Source: Labyrinthula sp. Ha
Taxonomy: Eukaryota; Sar; Bigyra; Labyrinthulida; Labyrinthulaceae
Direction: 5' to 3'
Length of the DNA: 64,000 bases
Assembly: GCA_015227615.1 (NCBI GenBank)
Contig: JAALGZ010000057.1
Location: 151,156-215,155 of the forward strand
Below the pieces are notes generated by a model. The model was not told where the DNA came from, searched no databases, and worked only from the letters and a program-made list of their open reading frames with translations. The translations under genes and the position numbers were made by a program. Each line of letters opens with the position of its first letter. Positions within the stretch are counted from its first letter, which is position 1. Below, in pieces: positions 1-12,283 of this stretch.

Positions 1-554
1 GATAACGTCATCTTCTAGTGGATTACCACATACGTCATTAAAAGAAGCATCAGCTCCAAGAGTAATTTCTGTGAGCTCAGTTTGATCAACAATTGCTGAA
101 ATTCTTGTAGCAGCTTCTGTAAATGCGTTTAATCCACCTTCAGATGGACAACCAGAGAAAATAAGTTGCACATAGTCATCTGGATTAATCACTTCTCCTA
201 AAGTTACAGTGTTGCAGTTTCCACCAGCAGACGCGCTCGCGACAATAATCAAAAAGATGAAACAACACACTCCACCTCCACAAAGATAAACTGCTTTCAT
301 AACTTTACTTTTCTCATACTCTTTGTTTCCCACTGTTAACATAGGAACAGGCGCTGGTGTAGAATATGGAACTCCTACCAGTTTCTGCGAAGGGATTGGA
401 GCAGAAACAGGCCTTGCCTCGGGCATTTTTTCACTTTCTGAACCTTGAACAGCAGCATATGCAACTACAGTTTGCTAGAAGTTAAATTATAAACAATATA
501 TACAGGTGGTTGGCTTTCTTCAGCTTCTACGACAGGAACTTCACTGTTTCTCAT
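1..554 (-). CDS. Partial gene: proline-rich single-pass membrane protein, function unknown
   Basis: Read on the minus strand from an ATG at 554-552, with its C-terminus beyond the window. Exon 1 (504-554) encodes 17 residues beginning MRNSEVPVVEAEE. A 29-nt GT...AG intron (475-503) must be removed to avoid a stop, and exon 2 (1-474) then stays open to the window edge. The visible 175 residues are an acidic, proline-rich cytosol-like N-terminus, then a cysteine-containing hydrophobic segment (around residue 75-95, with CGGGVCCFIFLIIVASASA), then a probably luminal or external region with several cysteines. The hydrophobic stretch could be a signal anchor. I recognise no family. The A-rich start context matches the other genes here. 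Seen: frame, intron, hydrophobic segment. Inferred: type II-like membrane topology. Confidence 0.65.
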
Positions 555-3500
555 TTTTATTCTTTGACTTCCTTTTTATTAAACGGATATATCTGAAATA
601 TGGTTTTTTTCCGGGGATATTTTTTATGCCCAAAATATTAATTGGAGAATTTGAGTAATTTTGTGACCGATCCAAAAATTAATAAAAAAGAAGTTACTCT
701 TTTAATAGAAACTGCTGAATATGGGATTACCCTAGATATTAGATGAATATTGGAAGTATTTTATTGTAATATATTGGTAATTATTCAAATTTATAAGAAC
801 TTATTGAAAGTTATACTATAGAAAAAGTAATTGATTATGAATACATTTTTTTTGAAAGATTTCTGGAGAAAATATTAAATCAAGTAGTTTTTTTTTGGTA
901 AAGAGATAGATATAATAATCTCTTTAAAAGTCATAAAAGAATATTCAATAGAATTCAGACGGATTGTAACTTATAGTTGAAAACATATTATTATACTAGA
1001 TATATGTTCAATTGTCCACATAAGACAGCTGATAAAATATACCAGAATATAACGGTAAGATTGATAGAGGATGCTAGGGATGCTATCAAAGTGGTATTCT
1101 CAAATAAGTAAACCAAATTTAGTTAGCTTAATAATATTTCTTATCGGTATCAATACATCTTTAACGTGAATATCACTTCCAATATATTTTGTCTGATTAT
1201 ACTATTGTTATTTAAAAATATATTCTACTGGTAGACTAATAGTGTTTTACTACTGAAATTTAATATTAACCCACAATCGCTATATATATATATATGAGTA
1301 CAAGACCAGAAAGTGAATAAATGGAACTTAACTAACGTTAATAATTATTTCTATCTCCTCACGTGAAAGAACCCGTTACCACATCTTGGACATGTCCTCA
1401 AAATATCCATGAGTGCCAAACATTATGTAAGCCCTATGAACAGATAGCTTACTTATTCTATACAGGGAAGAAACAATTTTTTATAAAACAATATCCTAAG
1501 AGTATATGAATTGTAGAGCAAAGACTTCGTTTAGATCAGAGCCTACAAATAATTTGTGGTTCCATTGTAAGTGTTTAAGACTTTGTGATGTAAGACAATT
1601 AAGTTTGACTCGGTGCCTAGTTCTCTAAGCACATGTTATCTTATAATTATTGCCTCTAGATTTGATAAATCCCTTGTTTTAAGTAAACAACTAAGATGAT
1701 AGTAAAATAAATAAGCGCAAAGTTGAATCATTGCAGGTAAACTACTTTGAAGAAAAAAGAGATTAAAGACAAACATTTATTAAAACCACTAGAACTCTAC
1801 CACTCCTTTGTAGTATTTTAGAGTCGAATAGTCAGTATTGAACCTATTTTTGGGTTTTCGTGGCTCACTGCCATATAGGGTAATATACTTAGTAATATTG
1901 TTCTATTCATTTAAGGGAGACTCAAAAGAATAAGAAACGGTAGCCACTACTCTTATTATGACATTGTAAAAAACAGGTGAAGAGCCTAACCGAAAGAACA
2001 TGAGCCCTGAAAATAGAAGGTTTTACCTCCTCGACCCGAACTTGAAGGTAAAATTTACTTTTTGGAGTAAGGGTTGAGACCCTATATGTCTTACCTTGGT
2101 TCATGGGAATGGTTCTTAACAGACTTAGACTTACTCTTCTTGGAATACAGGTGAACTAGAAGCTTTCCCCATTATTGAGAGTTTCTGCAGATTCATATTA
2201 GCAGTTATTATCGTCACGGCTATGTAAAGGTCAACCACTGTTATGTTAATTAAGTTAAATAACTATTGATTGCAATATACAACAACTATGAATTTCTTAT
2301 TTAACATACCATCGATTGCAATTTCCGTTTAGGAAATGGCCAATGGTGCATAAGAGTTCAGTAAAAGAAGTTAATACGGGTTATCTCTTTGGAAGATAAA
2401 AACTTAGTGCGAGTTAGTAAGATAGGAAAAACTAAGACAAATAATTTGTATCCAAAGTTAGCTGACCTTCGGGGTCATCTATGTGTGCATACAGAGAAAA
2501 TGTATCATTAACAAACTGAAGAACCTCACATTTAGACTCAAATTCACCCAAGCAAACTTTTAATGCATAAAGAATCCTCAAATGTTATTCTCAAAACTCG
2601 ACGTTCTTGATGAACTTCTCCATCGATTCCTGAATTAGGGATACTTTTCTGGCTCTATGTGATTTTGAAACTTTCTCAGATTCAATGAATCCCTAGAAAA
2701 AGATGAAAATACCAAAAGTGTACTTAATAAACAATCATTCTCTATCTCAAAATTCATGTAGTGAGGAGCAAATAGCGCAATTGCCGGCATACTGCAGAGA
2801 AAAGTTTAGGTGGTCTTATATTATTTATCTAGCAAGCTATGTCGATTCTTGTCTCGAATTAAGCATTAGGGGTTAGAACAACGTTGAGAAATCTTAGTTT
2901 TTTATAAGGAACAAAAGAATCAACGCTCAGCCGGCATTGAAGAATATTAAATATTTTTTCTACCCCCATTCCCATTTGAGCGGTCAATGAGCTATTAAAT
3001 TTTCAGAGTGTGTTAGGATGAAAGAATGTATATTGGGTTATTTTGAAGTAATTTTATATTTTCGCAAATAATTCACATTCAAATCCTTCGATGGAGTAAA
3101 ATCTGAAAAACTTTCATTTGGAAATTGTAGAGCTCAACATAACTGGTCAGTCTGATAGCTACTTTGCTTGAGTTTAACTTACCTTAGAAAAGAAGCTAGC
3201 CATCAAATTCTGAAACTAAAGTATAATTAATTGCTCTGTGCCCGTATACTCAAATATTTCGATTGAAAAAATTATTAATTCTCTCAAAATAATTTAGAAA
3301 ATTCACAGGAAGAAAAAATAGTTATATATATACGGACATAAAAGATAATGCTGAATTTCTGCTAAGGACTATAAGAGCAGCTAGGATATGAGAAGATATT
3401 GTCAAATGATTATTCATTGTAAATATTTGAAACGAATATAGCACATAATAATCAAATGTGTGACATAGATCCAAAACACCTTCCAATAAGCGATACAAAC

Positions 3501-4899
3501 GAATGGAAAAGTTAAGAAAACGTCGCAATTAATGAGGAGCAAAATAATTTTTTAGATTGCAATGCTAACAAAAATACTAAAGAAATTGAAGGTACAGTTT
3601 CAAATGAAACCAATCTTATTTCTACTCAGCAAGTAGCTCGTTTTTAGTAGTTCTCGAACAGCTTATAATATAATGAAAGAGGATATTAAACGAAAAGATT
3701 TTTATAATCTATGTTTAAGTTGACTTGCTGCTAATTGATTTTTTCTTTTTTCAAATTCTTTAAAGGAAACATTACAAAAACTTTGTTGGCGATGATTTAA
3801 TTAGTATATAGTTAACAAGATTTGTTGCATTAACGTAATCGATAGGAAGATATCAACCAACATTCTTGGGTTTATCATAAAAAGTCAACTCCAAGAATAT
3901 AGAGAGAGATACAGGAAATATCAGAGTTATGAATAAAGATACAGAAAGTAACAGAAACTGGAAAATCGCTCTGGGGAAAGTTTCCATCAGAAAGCAATGG
4001 AGGAACTGGTGACAGGCTATTCTTATTCAAATTTTAACTGTTTAGGATAATAAGTGAAGGCTTCCTGCTAAGTAAACAGGCTTGGAGTTACTCTTATATC
4101 TTTCCACTTAATCATACTTACCCAATTCCTCGGTGACTCAAACATAAATGTACAATTTTCTAAGATCTTATCTATATTCCTAAATTTAACCTCTGGGTTT
4201 TCCTTAAAGCAAGTGATCAAATTAATGACTAGCGTACATACTTTTCGTGGCCAAGAATGTCTTGCTTTACTTTACGAAAGAGTCCTTTGCAATCAATAAT
4301 GATATTCAAGTGCTTTGTCTTGGATTCTCTTGAGGTATGACAATACCTACTTGTGTGACCTGGTGCTAGGATCATCCATTAGCACATGTACTGACATGCC
4401 CTGTTTTCTTAGCGCCAACTTAAAGAAAATATCTTCCTAAGACTTGTGCCAAGACAGAAAAACTATTAGTGTCTAGCCAAATAACAGTTATAAAGGTGCA
4501 ATTTATAGCATAGTCTCTGGTCAGAAAATAAATGGTTGGCCACATATGCAAACTTCAATATTATATCATATGCCATTCCTAAGTTGAGCCTGCAAAATAT
4601 AGTAGTTATAGATGTTAAATTTAAGAAACTCTAGCTCTATTGACTTTATTATTACCAATTAGTAATTCATTAGCTTTAGATCCATCAAAACATTTGATCA
4701 AATTCCAACAAAATATATTTTTCTTATTTAACTGAACTTTTCGGCATCACAAGTGTTGTCTACGTTTACTTTTTTGTACCATTGTCATAGTAAGACGTAA
4801 TATAACCTAGGAAACATTGTTTTACGATCTGTATTAGCTATTACGTGTTTTCATGGCTGAGTGAAGTTATTTCACCCTTTCAGTAGTGTTTTTTAAAGC
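555..4899. other. AT-rich non-coding stretch
   Basis: I see no gene here. Open frames are short and on both strands, without family-like residues or the gene-like codon use seen in the real exons. A short (TA)n run lies at 1281-1295. No tRNA-like arms or convincing RNA hairpins were recognised. Confidence 0.5.
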
Positions 4900-5750
4900 T
4901 GTAAGTGTTTTCGGTATCAGTAACCAATAAAATTGGCTCTACTTTCTTTTCTTAAGGCTAGTTTTGAGGCCGGGCCTTTTACTTCAGGAATATGTTCACA
5001 CTAAGTTCATCAAATTCATTATCATATACAAAGTTGCTTATTGTCACATCGCTTAGGTTAGAGGTAAATCTTCTCATTTGTGATCCTTTTACACTGCATA
5101 TAGTTGTTGTTAAAGTGGCGAAAAAATGGTGTCAAAAGTGAGTATATTTTTGCCAGTTTTCTTCATAAAGTTCTCAAAATCCTTGTTCTCATCCGTCATA
5201 GTCGCCTCCGTTTTATTTGGTTCCCCAACATCTTGACCCTTAGAATACGTCAAGAGTTGACCCGCTAAGCACCATCGTACATTCAAATTTGAATAATTTA
5301 GAAAGCAATTGACGTTACATGGGAATATTGCTAGGAATTAATGCTTGCTTACCCCATGATTCGTATAATCTTGATTACCTTCAGCAAAATATCCCTGAAA
5401 TTTCTGTGTAGCTTATATTAGAAGCTTGTTTAATCTACACTCATCTCATGTTTCATGGAAACAGCGGAGCTCCGTTCATATTTCTTGGTCCACACTCTAG
5501 CCACCTTCGTGATGTCCAATTCACATCATATCATTGGTCTCTTCACGAGTAGAAACAAAATCTTTGGAATTTTGTATAAAGCTTTTGAATAAATCTTTTT
5601 TAACCGATGTACAGAAAAATTTGTAATGTGAAGAGCCATTTTTTACTTTATTTCCGGTTTCAAACTCTCCTTGATGATTAATCATGTGAATCTCTTCTTT
5701 TCTTCACCTTCAAGCATGCTTTTCTTATGAATCAGAATGTTTTTACCTCA
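4900..5750 (-). pseudogene. Faint decayed coding relic, unknown family
   Basis: On the minus strand several stretches read like former protein with normal amino-acid mix, for example one containing QDVGEPNKTEATMTDENKDF around 5130-5240 and another containing YFAEGNQDYTNHG around 5350-5395. They are not joined in one open frame and resemble no family I can name. The segment is slightly richer in G+C than its surroundings. It may be a relic of a mobile element or of a host gene. Low confidence. Confidence 0.2.
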
Positions 5751-8073
5751 TGATTGCGATGATTTTTTTGTAGATTTAGACGAAAATGCACCGAGATGTG
5801 TGAAAATATGATTTAATTCTTGGTTGAAACAGGCATTTTTTCTGAGTAATATACTTATCTATTCTCAATTCAATGTTTTGCACCTCCAATCCCATTTTAC
5901 AATGCTAATTGCGTTTTGAAAACACTGGGATATACTAATCTCACCCTTAAACTTTGTACTGGTGAGCATCTTCCTCACCTATAGCTCTATTTCTGAGGTA
6001 AACTAGCTACCTTCAGTCAAATTTCCTACTGTTTGGCTTATTCCTTATGTTTGTATGTCTACAACTAGCAGTTGGAGGTTAGCCATTTACTTTCTCTTTT
6101 TTATATATCTACTGTTCAGAATTTCTAGTTTTAAACTTCTCGAAATTTTTCTATATACCGCGCTTAGATTATGGCAATGGAATTCAGCATTTTGTACATT
6201 GCAAATGGTCTCAACTAAAGTATTCAATTGTTGAGAAACTCGACGGGGAATATCAGTAAAGATGAATATCTGATCCTGTAGCATGAAAACTGATCCAGAT
6301 GAAAATTGCTTTCTCTTTCACAGTTTGGGCATAAATATTAGAAATAATTAGGCTCTGGGATTGAAAATCTACACATGAATGGAGTTCTTTGAGTTAATTA
6401 ATTCATAGTCCCCACTTCTTACGTTGCATTGACACATCGAAAAAAATATCATATTCCATATTAGAAACATTGTATATAAGGAGTTTGTTCTTTGCTTTCA
6501 AATATTTTTATGAAATATATTGACCTTAGCAAGAACTATTCACAATTTACATTACCAGAGCAATTTCCATTTACCTTTACTTAGATTTTTTGCATCATTC
6601 ATATATATCATTCGGAAAGGCTTCAATACCAACATATTTTGTAATTTGGATTAAGTGCTGAATATGGTATAATTCTTAACACTCACTTGATTTATAATTT
6701 AATTTTTATGTCAGTAAAGAGTCTAGAATTCTGACTTTATTAAGACAATTCGGGTTAAAGGTGAATTTTACACTACTAATCAGAAATCAATAATTATAGT
6801 TGGAAAATGTTCAAAATCAATTAATAAACAATTGCTGGGAAAAATATAGCCATTAAATAAAAAATAAAACATGCTTCATTCCCTTTAAACACTAGATGCT
6901 GAAATGTTCTGCAGCAGATGCGTTAGCTTCGAATAGCTAGAGTCTTGCGGTATTTGAAGATGGTATTAAAAGCTAATCAATGAGAATTAAAACATATGTT
7001 TTCAATTGCAAGCCTTAACACTGCTGAGCACTGCTTGTTAATATAGCTTTGCTCTTACCGCAGCAGAACGATAATTTGACCATTCCTTTCAGAATTGATA
7101 TTATGCTCTATTTACGAACTTTATAATTGTGAGATTTTAATTCAAAGCTCAAAAATAAAGTACTATTTTTTTATGTCAATGATGTATACATATATTTCTC
7201 TATTCTTGGAAAAACATTTTGGTTGTTCCATCCTAGTAACTTTTTTGCTTTACTCGGTTACTTTCTTTTCACTTCATAATTTTATCTTTAAATTGCTCCT
7301 GAACTTGAAGACATATTAGTATTAATACTAACTCAAACATGTTTTGTTAAGTTATTATAAGTGAAAATTTTTGAACTAAATCCATATAGAATTATCCCCC
7401 AAAGCCTTGTTACCTGGTTAACCGAAGCAGATGTTCCCCATCGACCTTAGTTTCCATGTATATTATAGGTTTTACATGGAAAGGATGAGTCTGGAACTAT
7501 TAACTCTCTGTAGCTCATTCTTCATCAGGCATTTAGCTTGGCTGATTTTGTGGTGACAAACAAATATTTTTCTTCTGCTTTTTAGGTGAGTAAACTTTCA
7601 TTACTCTAATTGAAACTCTACTTTTCTCGATATTTCTATTTTCTAGGCGCTCCTAAGTATCTAGATTCGACTTAACTCAACATAAATGATTTGTAGATTG
7701 ATTTGTTGCACATTTTTAAATCCGAAGTTGATCATTCAGTTTCTCTGAAGCTATGATTTAATAGGGAAATTACAAAATATTCGCTTTGAAATAACCATCC
7801 CCAAGATATTCCAGATATTCAACTTATACAAGAGCTCCAGTAAATCTGCTTACTAAATTTCGTGATCAAAGCGCAATAGTAAACAAAGCAACATTGAGCT
7901 AAACTCTCTAAAACAGTACCTTTGTTCCAATAAGTAGGAACTCTTAGTACTACGTAAATCCTTATGATGAAAGTCAAATTCAAGACTGCCATATTCTTTT
8001 TCTGATATTGTAAAATATAACTACTTATTAAAAAAACAGTTCTTACTAAAACAAACTCCACTCGTCATCACAG
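5751..8073. other. AT-rich non-coding stretch downstream of ROCO gene A
   Basis: No supported gene. The few open frames of 60-80 codons are T-rich, hydrophobic and strand-inconsistent, as expected by chance at this base composition. The last few hundred bases should contain the 3' untranslated region of ROCO gene A. Confidence 0.5.
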
Positions 8074-10729
8074 CTAATGAAACTTATTAAATAACCTTTT
8101 AAAGAAGTTATTTCCCATTTTAGCAGGTTTAGGAATAACTTCTCTGTTTGCATCAAGAACTTCGAAATCCTCAACAGTTCTATTTCTAAACTTTGGTATT
8201 ATAATTTCAATTAAGTTATTCAAATATTCTTTATGATTACTTTGAACGAAAGTGAAAGCTATAGATTTTTCACTTGATATAAAAATATCAATAACATATT
8301 CTGTTCCAAAAATCATACGTGCAAAACCTTTATACACAAAACTTTGAGTAATTCCTTCTTGTGATTTAAACAAGTCTACAAGAATAACAAAAGTAGATAA
8401 AAGAAGAAACCTTCCAAAAATAAGTTGAATATCAGTTATGAAAGAAGGTTCTATTTTTGCTCTCTTTAGTTCAGGAAGTAATTCAGGAAGAATAAACACA
8501 TCATTTTCTATTTCTACAGGTATCAAAACCAAACTTTTCAAAGCCAAATTTAAAATATATTTCTTTTCTTTATCAGAATATTCTTTTAATAAAATATTAA
8601 AAAGTTCTTTATTTAGTTTTCCTTTATCAACATAAATTCTATATAAAGAAAATTTATTACTTGGAATTCTAAAAGCAAGTTCATGAAAATTTGGATCTCT
8701 GATAAACTTACCTAAAGCTTGAGCAAGATAAGAAGGTGCAAAAAATATAAAGTTTTCATCTGCCTCCAAAGCTAAATAAGGAAAATAACAAATTAAACCA
8801 ACTTTTGAATATATTTCAAGCATTTGTTCAACTTCCCAATCTTCAAAACCACAAGAATAAGATTTATCTTCAAATTCTTTCAAAGTCATAATATTTGTTT
8901 GTTCTCTACAATTATCAAGGAAAAGAATGTCTGCGGTTCCTAATTCAAAGTTCAAAAAGTTTTCTTTATCTATACCAGCTGCTCCAGAAACAAGACTCTT
9001 TATCTTATCTTTAATATCTTTTTTCTCTTGAGAATCTAATTTTGAATTCTCAATAGGAAAGAAAATATTGAGATCATTTTTCAATATATTTAACTCAGAA
9101 GAAAGATTTTCAACAAAGTTTTGAAGTTTATTTTGTATTTTTTCTAAATTTGTATCTTTAATATTTTTTCTGTTATATCTTCTTAAATATGTACCAATAA
9201 AAATAACTGGTGCTTTTTCTGTATTTCTTAAAATACTTTCACACCAAAATTTTAATCTAAATAAATCATTTTGAGATATTTTTGTCATATTAAAAACTAG
9301 AAAATAAAGAGAATTTGTGTTCATAAAAATATGATGAACAGAAGAAAATATTTCTTGTCCACCAAAATCATAAACACGAAAATAAATATCATCTGTAGCA
9401 AAACCATAACTACTTGTTTTCATATCTTCAATAAACTTTTCATCATAAACTGTTCTTGAAAGAAGTTCTTTTTCAAAATCAAGTTTATATTTTGTTTCAA
9501 CTTCTTGATTAGGATCAAAATCAGCATAAACAACATAAGGAAGACTATTTTTAACTCTCTGAATACTTAGTTCATATTTAGATATTGAATTCCAGTTATA
9601 ATTATTTGGATGTACTGAAAATATATCAATATCATTCAAAACTAAAGTTGAGTTATTATCAAGTAAAAAAGTTTTATCAAATAAACTTCTTATGGTAGAA
9701 GTTTTTCCAACTCTTCCATCACCCATAAAAAGAACTTGACATTCATTTAAAAGGGTTAGATAATTGTAGTTATCTTTTAGCACTGTTGAAACATAATGTT
9801 TAAGCCTTTCTTCTAACTTTTTAGTATTGAAAATATTCTTTCCAAATTCAAACAAAAACAGGGAAGAATGATTATCAAGTGAATCTTGAACTTCATCTTT
9901 GTTTTCTTCAATATTTATTTCACCAACTCGCAAACTAAAAGTCAAATCAAAACAAAAATAAACATAAACTTCAATAAAAAAGGCAAATTATTCAAACAAT
10001 CTTTTGTTAAATTGGTAATTTCTGCATTTTGAAAGTTCAAGTTATCTTCTTGAATACTAGAAATAAAGAAAAGAAAAGTGAATACAAAATATCTATCAAA
10101 CTATTCATTCTTGAAACTTCCTTCAACATTTTAACAAGTATTTCTTCTTTCATATTATTTTCTTGAAATCTATTATTTAACATAAATAAAAAGTTTACTT
10201 TATTGACTTTATTTTTTGTCCTTTTAAAAACTGAGAAAGAGAATTATCTTTTGGAATATTGCAACAAGTAAAACTAAAATATAAAAACAACAAAAAATAT
10301 ACTTTAGTGACTGAATATTTAATTTTTGTTTTATTTTTTTCATTCCAATAAAATTCAAGGTGTTTAAATGACAATATACAAACCTAAAATAAAAACAAAA
10401 GAAGAAAATACTCAAGTTGTTGAATCTTTGGGAACTTTTTAAACCAAATAGAAAGGTTTTTTCCAATAAACTCTAAAGGACAGAAGTAAAGACTAAATAA
10501 TAAAACAAGATATATGAATACTTCAATATCTCAATCTCTTCGTGCACATTCGCTTCTTGAATAAGCTCTTCTGCTTCCTTTCTAAACTTTTTCCCTTCAG
10601 TTGGGTTGTAATTATCATCATGCGACCTATGAATTAGAAGGGGAAATAAATAAACCATTGAATGATGAAATTTTTCCTATGATTTCTGTTATTAAATTGT
10701 TGTTTAATTGATGGGATTTTAAATGACAT
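8074..10729 (-). CDS. ROCO-like protein A: LRR-Roc-COR GTPase, eight exons
   Basis: Exons on the minus strand: 10656-10729, 10522-10626, 10412-10492, 10303-10383, 10199-10273, 10086-10169, 9964-10056 and 8074-9934, giving 817 residues. The seven introns are 28 or 29 nt, GT...AG, all phase 2. Residues about 55-200 are leucine-rich repeats (patterns such as LNLYFCPL, LEFVYCHL, LNFTCCNI), one repeat per exon. The large exon encodes a Roc GTPase with P-loop GDGRVGKTS (about 269-277), G3 DFGGQE (about 387-392) and a ROCO-like IGTYL in place of the Ras NKxD motif, then a COR domain (about 530-650, with FFAPSYLAQALGKFI). No kinase domain follows, unlike LRRK1/2 and most Dictyostelium Roco kinases. 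Family knowledge: Roc-COR modules are GTPases that dimerise through COR. The biological role here is unknown. The gene looks intact, and gene B shares a near-identical central block. Confidence 0.9.
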
Positions 10730-10900
10730 TTTTTATGTTTTTTGTTTAAATTTGGTTTTTTTATTTGAAATTCGAGAAATATATTTTTTCTCATGAATTA
10801 ATGAGAATCCCGTTTAAAAAATGTTTTTATTATGAAAAATATTCAACCGATCTAATTTTTATTCCATATTTTTTCAAAATAAAAATTAATAAATATAAAC
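10730..10900 (-). promoter_or_regulatory. 5' flank of ROCO gene A, conserved with gene B
   Basis: About 170 bp directly upstream of the start codon align well with the sequence at 57858-58027 upstream of ROCO gene B, and similarity stops at a shared TATAAAC. The segment is very A/T-rich with A-runs next to the start. It probably holds the promoter and 5' untranslated region carried along in the duplication. No defined core element could be assigned. Confidence 0.4.
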
Positions 10901-11036
10901 ACATTTTTAGATAATAATTATTTATAATCAAGTTTATTGTAAATTTGGTTTACAAAACGAGGTTGTTTTAGAATCCAACTCGCTTTGAAAAGAACGAAAT
11001 GAGTTATGTATAAAGCTTCTTAGCAGTAAATTTAGA

Positions 11037-12283
11037 TTATATTTTAAGGGAATTCCGTGGCAATGCCAATTGAGTCAGAGGACCTAAACCTGAACGAGCC
11101 TGTGGTCTTGCCAATACTCTCCACAGTAAAACTATTATTGTAATTACGTTATTTCCATAAACGGGTGTTCTTGAGCAGCAGGATCCCTCTTGTTCCAATA
11201 ACTTCTTGAATCTTGTGCTTGATTTCCCAAAATCCAACCCAGAATTGAAAGAAAACAGCAATCACGACTGTAAAACATCGGAAGGTGCCAGTTCAAGTGA
11301 TCCAGTGGTCCAGGTGAAAGATGATATGTATCCAGATGGTTCAGGACATTCAATTAAATGATTCGCAGCAGCTTTTTTCCAAGGTTTACGCTTCCGGCTA
11401 CATATTCCTCTCTCGACATGGTTTTATCTACATCCAAGTTGCAGGAGGCCGATTATGAACCCCACGGGGTATTTCTGCGCTGCTTGTTGATCTTTTAGCT
11501 GTTCAGTCCTATCTGCCACATACATATTATTGGGATTTTGACCCTTTTTTGGCTAATGTTACACGATCCGCCGATTTTAGGGTTTCCAGTTCATTAACTA
11601 CATCCAGGTTCAAGAAGATCATATTTTACTAGGTTGTGGTGGTTCCAGGTTGGTGATGGAGTGGCTTCTATTGCTATTATTATGTCTTGGTTTTCTCTCT
11701 CTGGCTACCTGGTGCTTTTCTTTGGCGTGCAGGGGATTCCTAGCAAGTCGGGTGTGTTTGAGGTTAGGAGGGGGCACCCAGATCTAATCCTGGGTGGTGA
11801 GGTGAGATGGGTTGGAGAAAATTCCAGTGGTTGTTGGCGCTGTGAGTAGGCGGGTGGGAGGTTCACAGTGCTTCTTTCTAATTGTTCATGCTTTTGTGAA
11901 ATTGAAGTTAAAGTTGGAGGTTCATGGTCATGTGGCACAGGTTTGTCATGTTGTTACAGATGTTCTATGACCATGTTTTGTAGCAGTGCTTTTCCCAAAG
12001 ATAGTCTTTCACTGAGATATTGTGTCGTTCCAGGTTCTAGAACGGTTGTTTCACGTGCTGCGTCCAGTTGAGCATCCACAGTTTCCTGTTCACTGAAGGT
12101 TTGGATTCTTTGTTCTGCAAGTTCACCAACATTTACATTTACATCCTGCAGGTTGAAGCTCATACTCTCGAGATTGTCTATCTTACTTTTTAAATTTTTA
12201 AAAAATTCGTTGAATCTCTTCTTGATGGTTGGCTGGGCAAAGTTGTAAATGCCCACACGGTCCAATAGAAAATTCATAAACAA
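11037..12283 (-). pseudogene. Decayed coding-like block, unknown family, higher G+C
   Basis: This stretch is clearly richer in G+C than its surroundings and reads as former protein on the minus strand. One part (11954-12283) contains a coiled-coil-like segment with KKRFNEFFKNLKSKIDNLES. A downstream part (11705-11938) is proline- and serine-rich, and further pieces with coding-like residue mix lie between 11037 and 11450. No enzyme motif is recognisable. The block is broken in several places and may be a mobile-element fossil with gag-like character, but that is only a guess from composition. Confidence 0.3.

Noticed and set aside
7095-7319. Hydrophobic ORF of 74 codons
   Set aside because: T-rich chance frame with no supporting feature.
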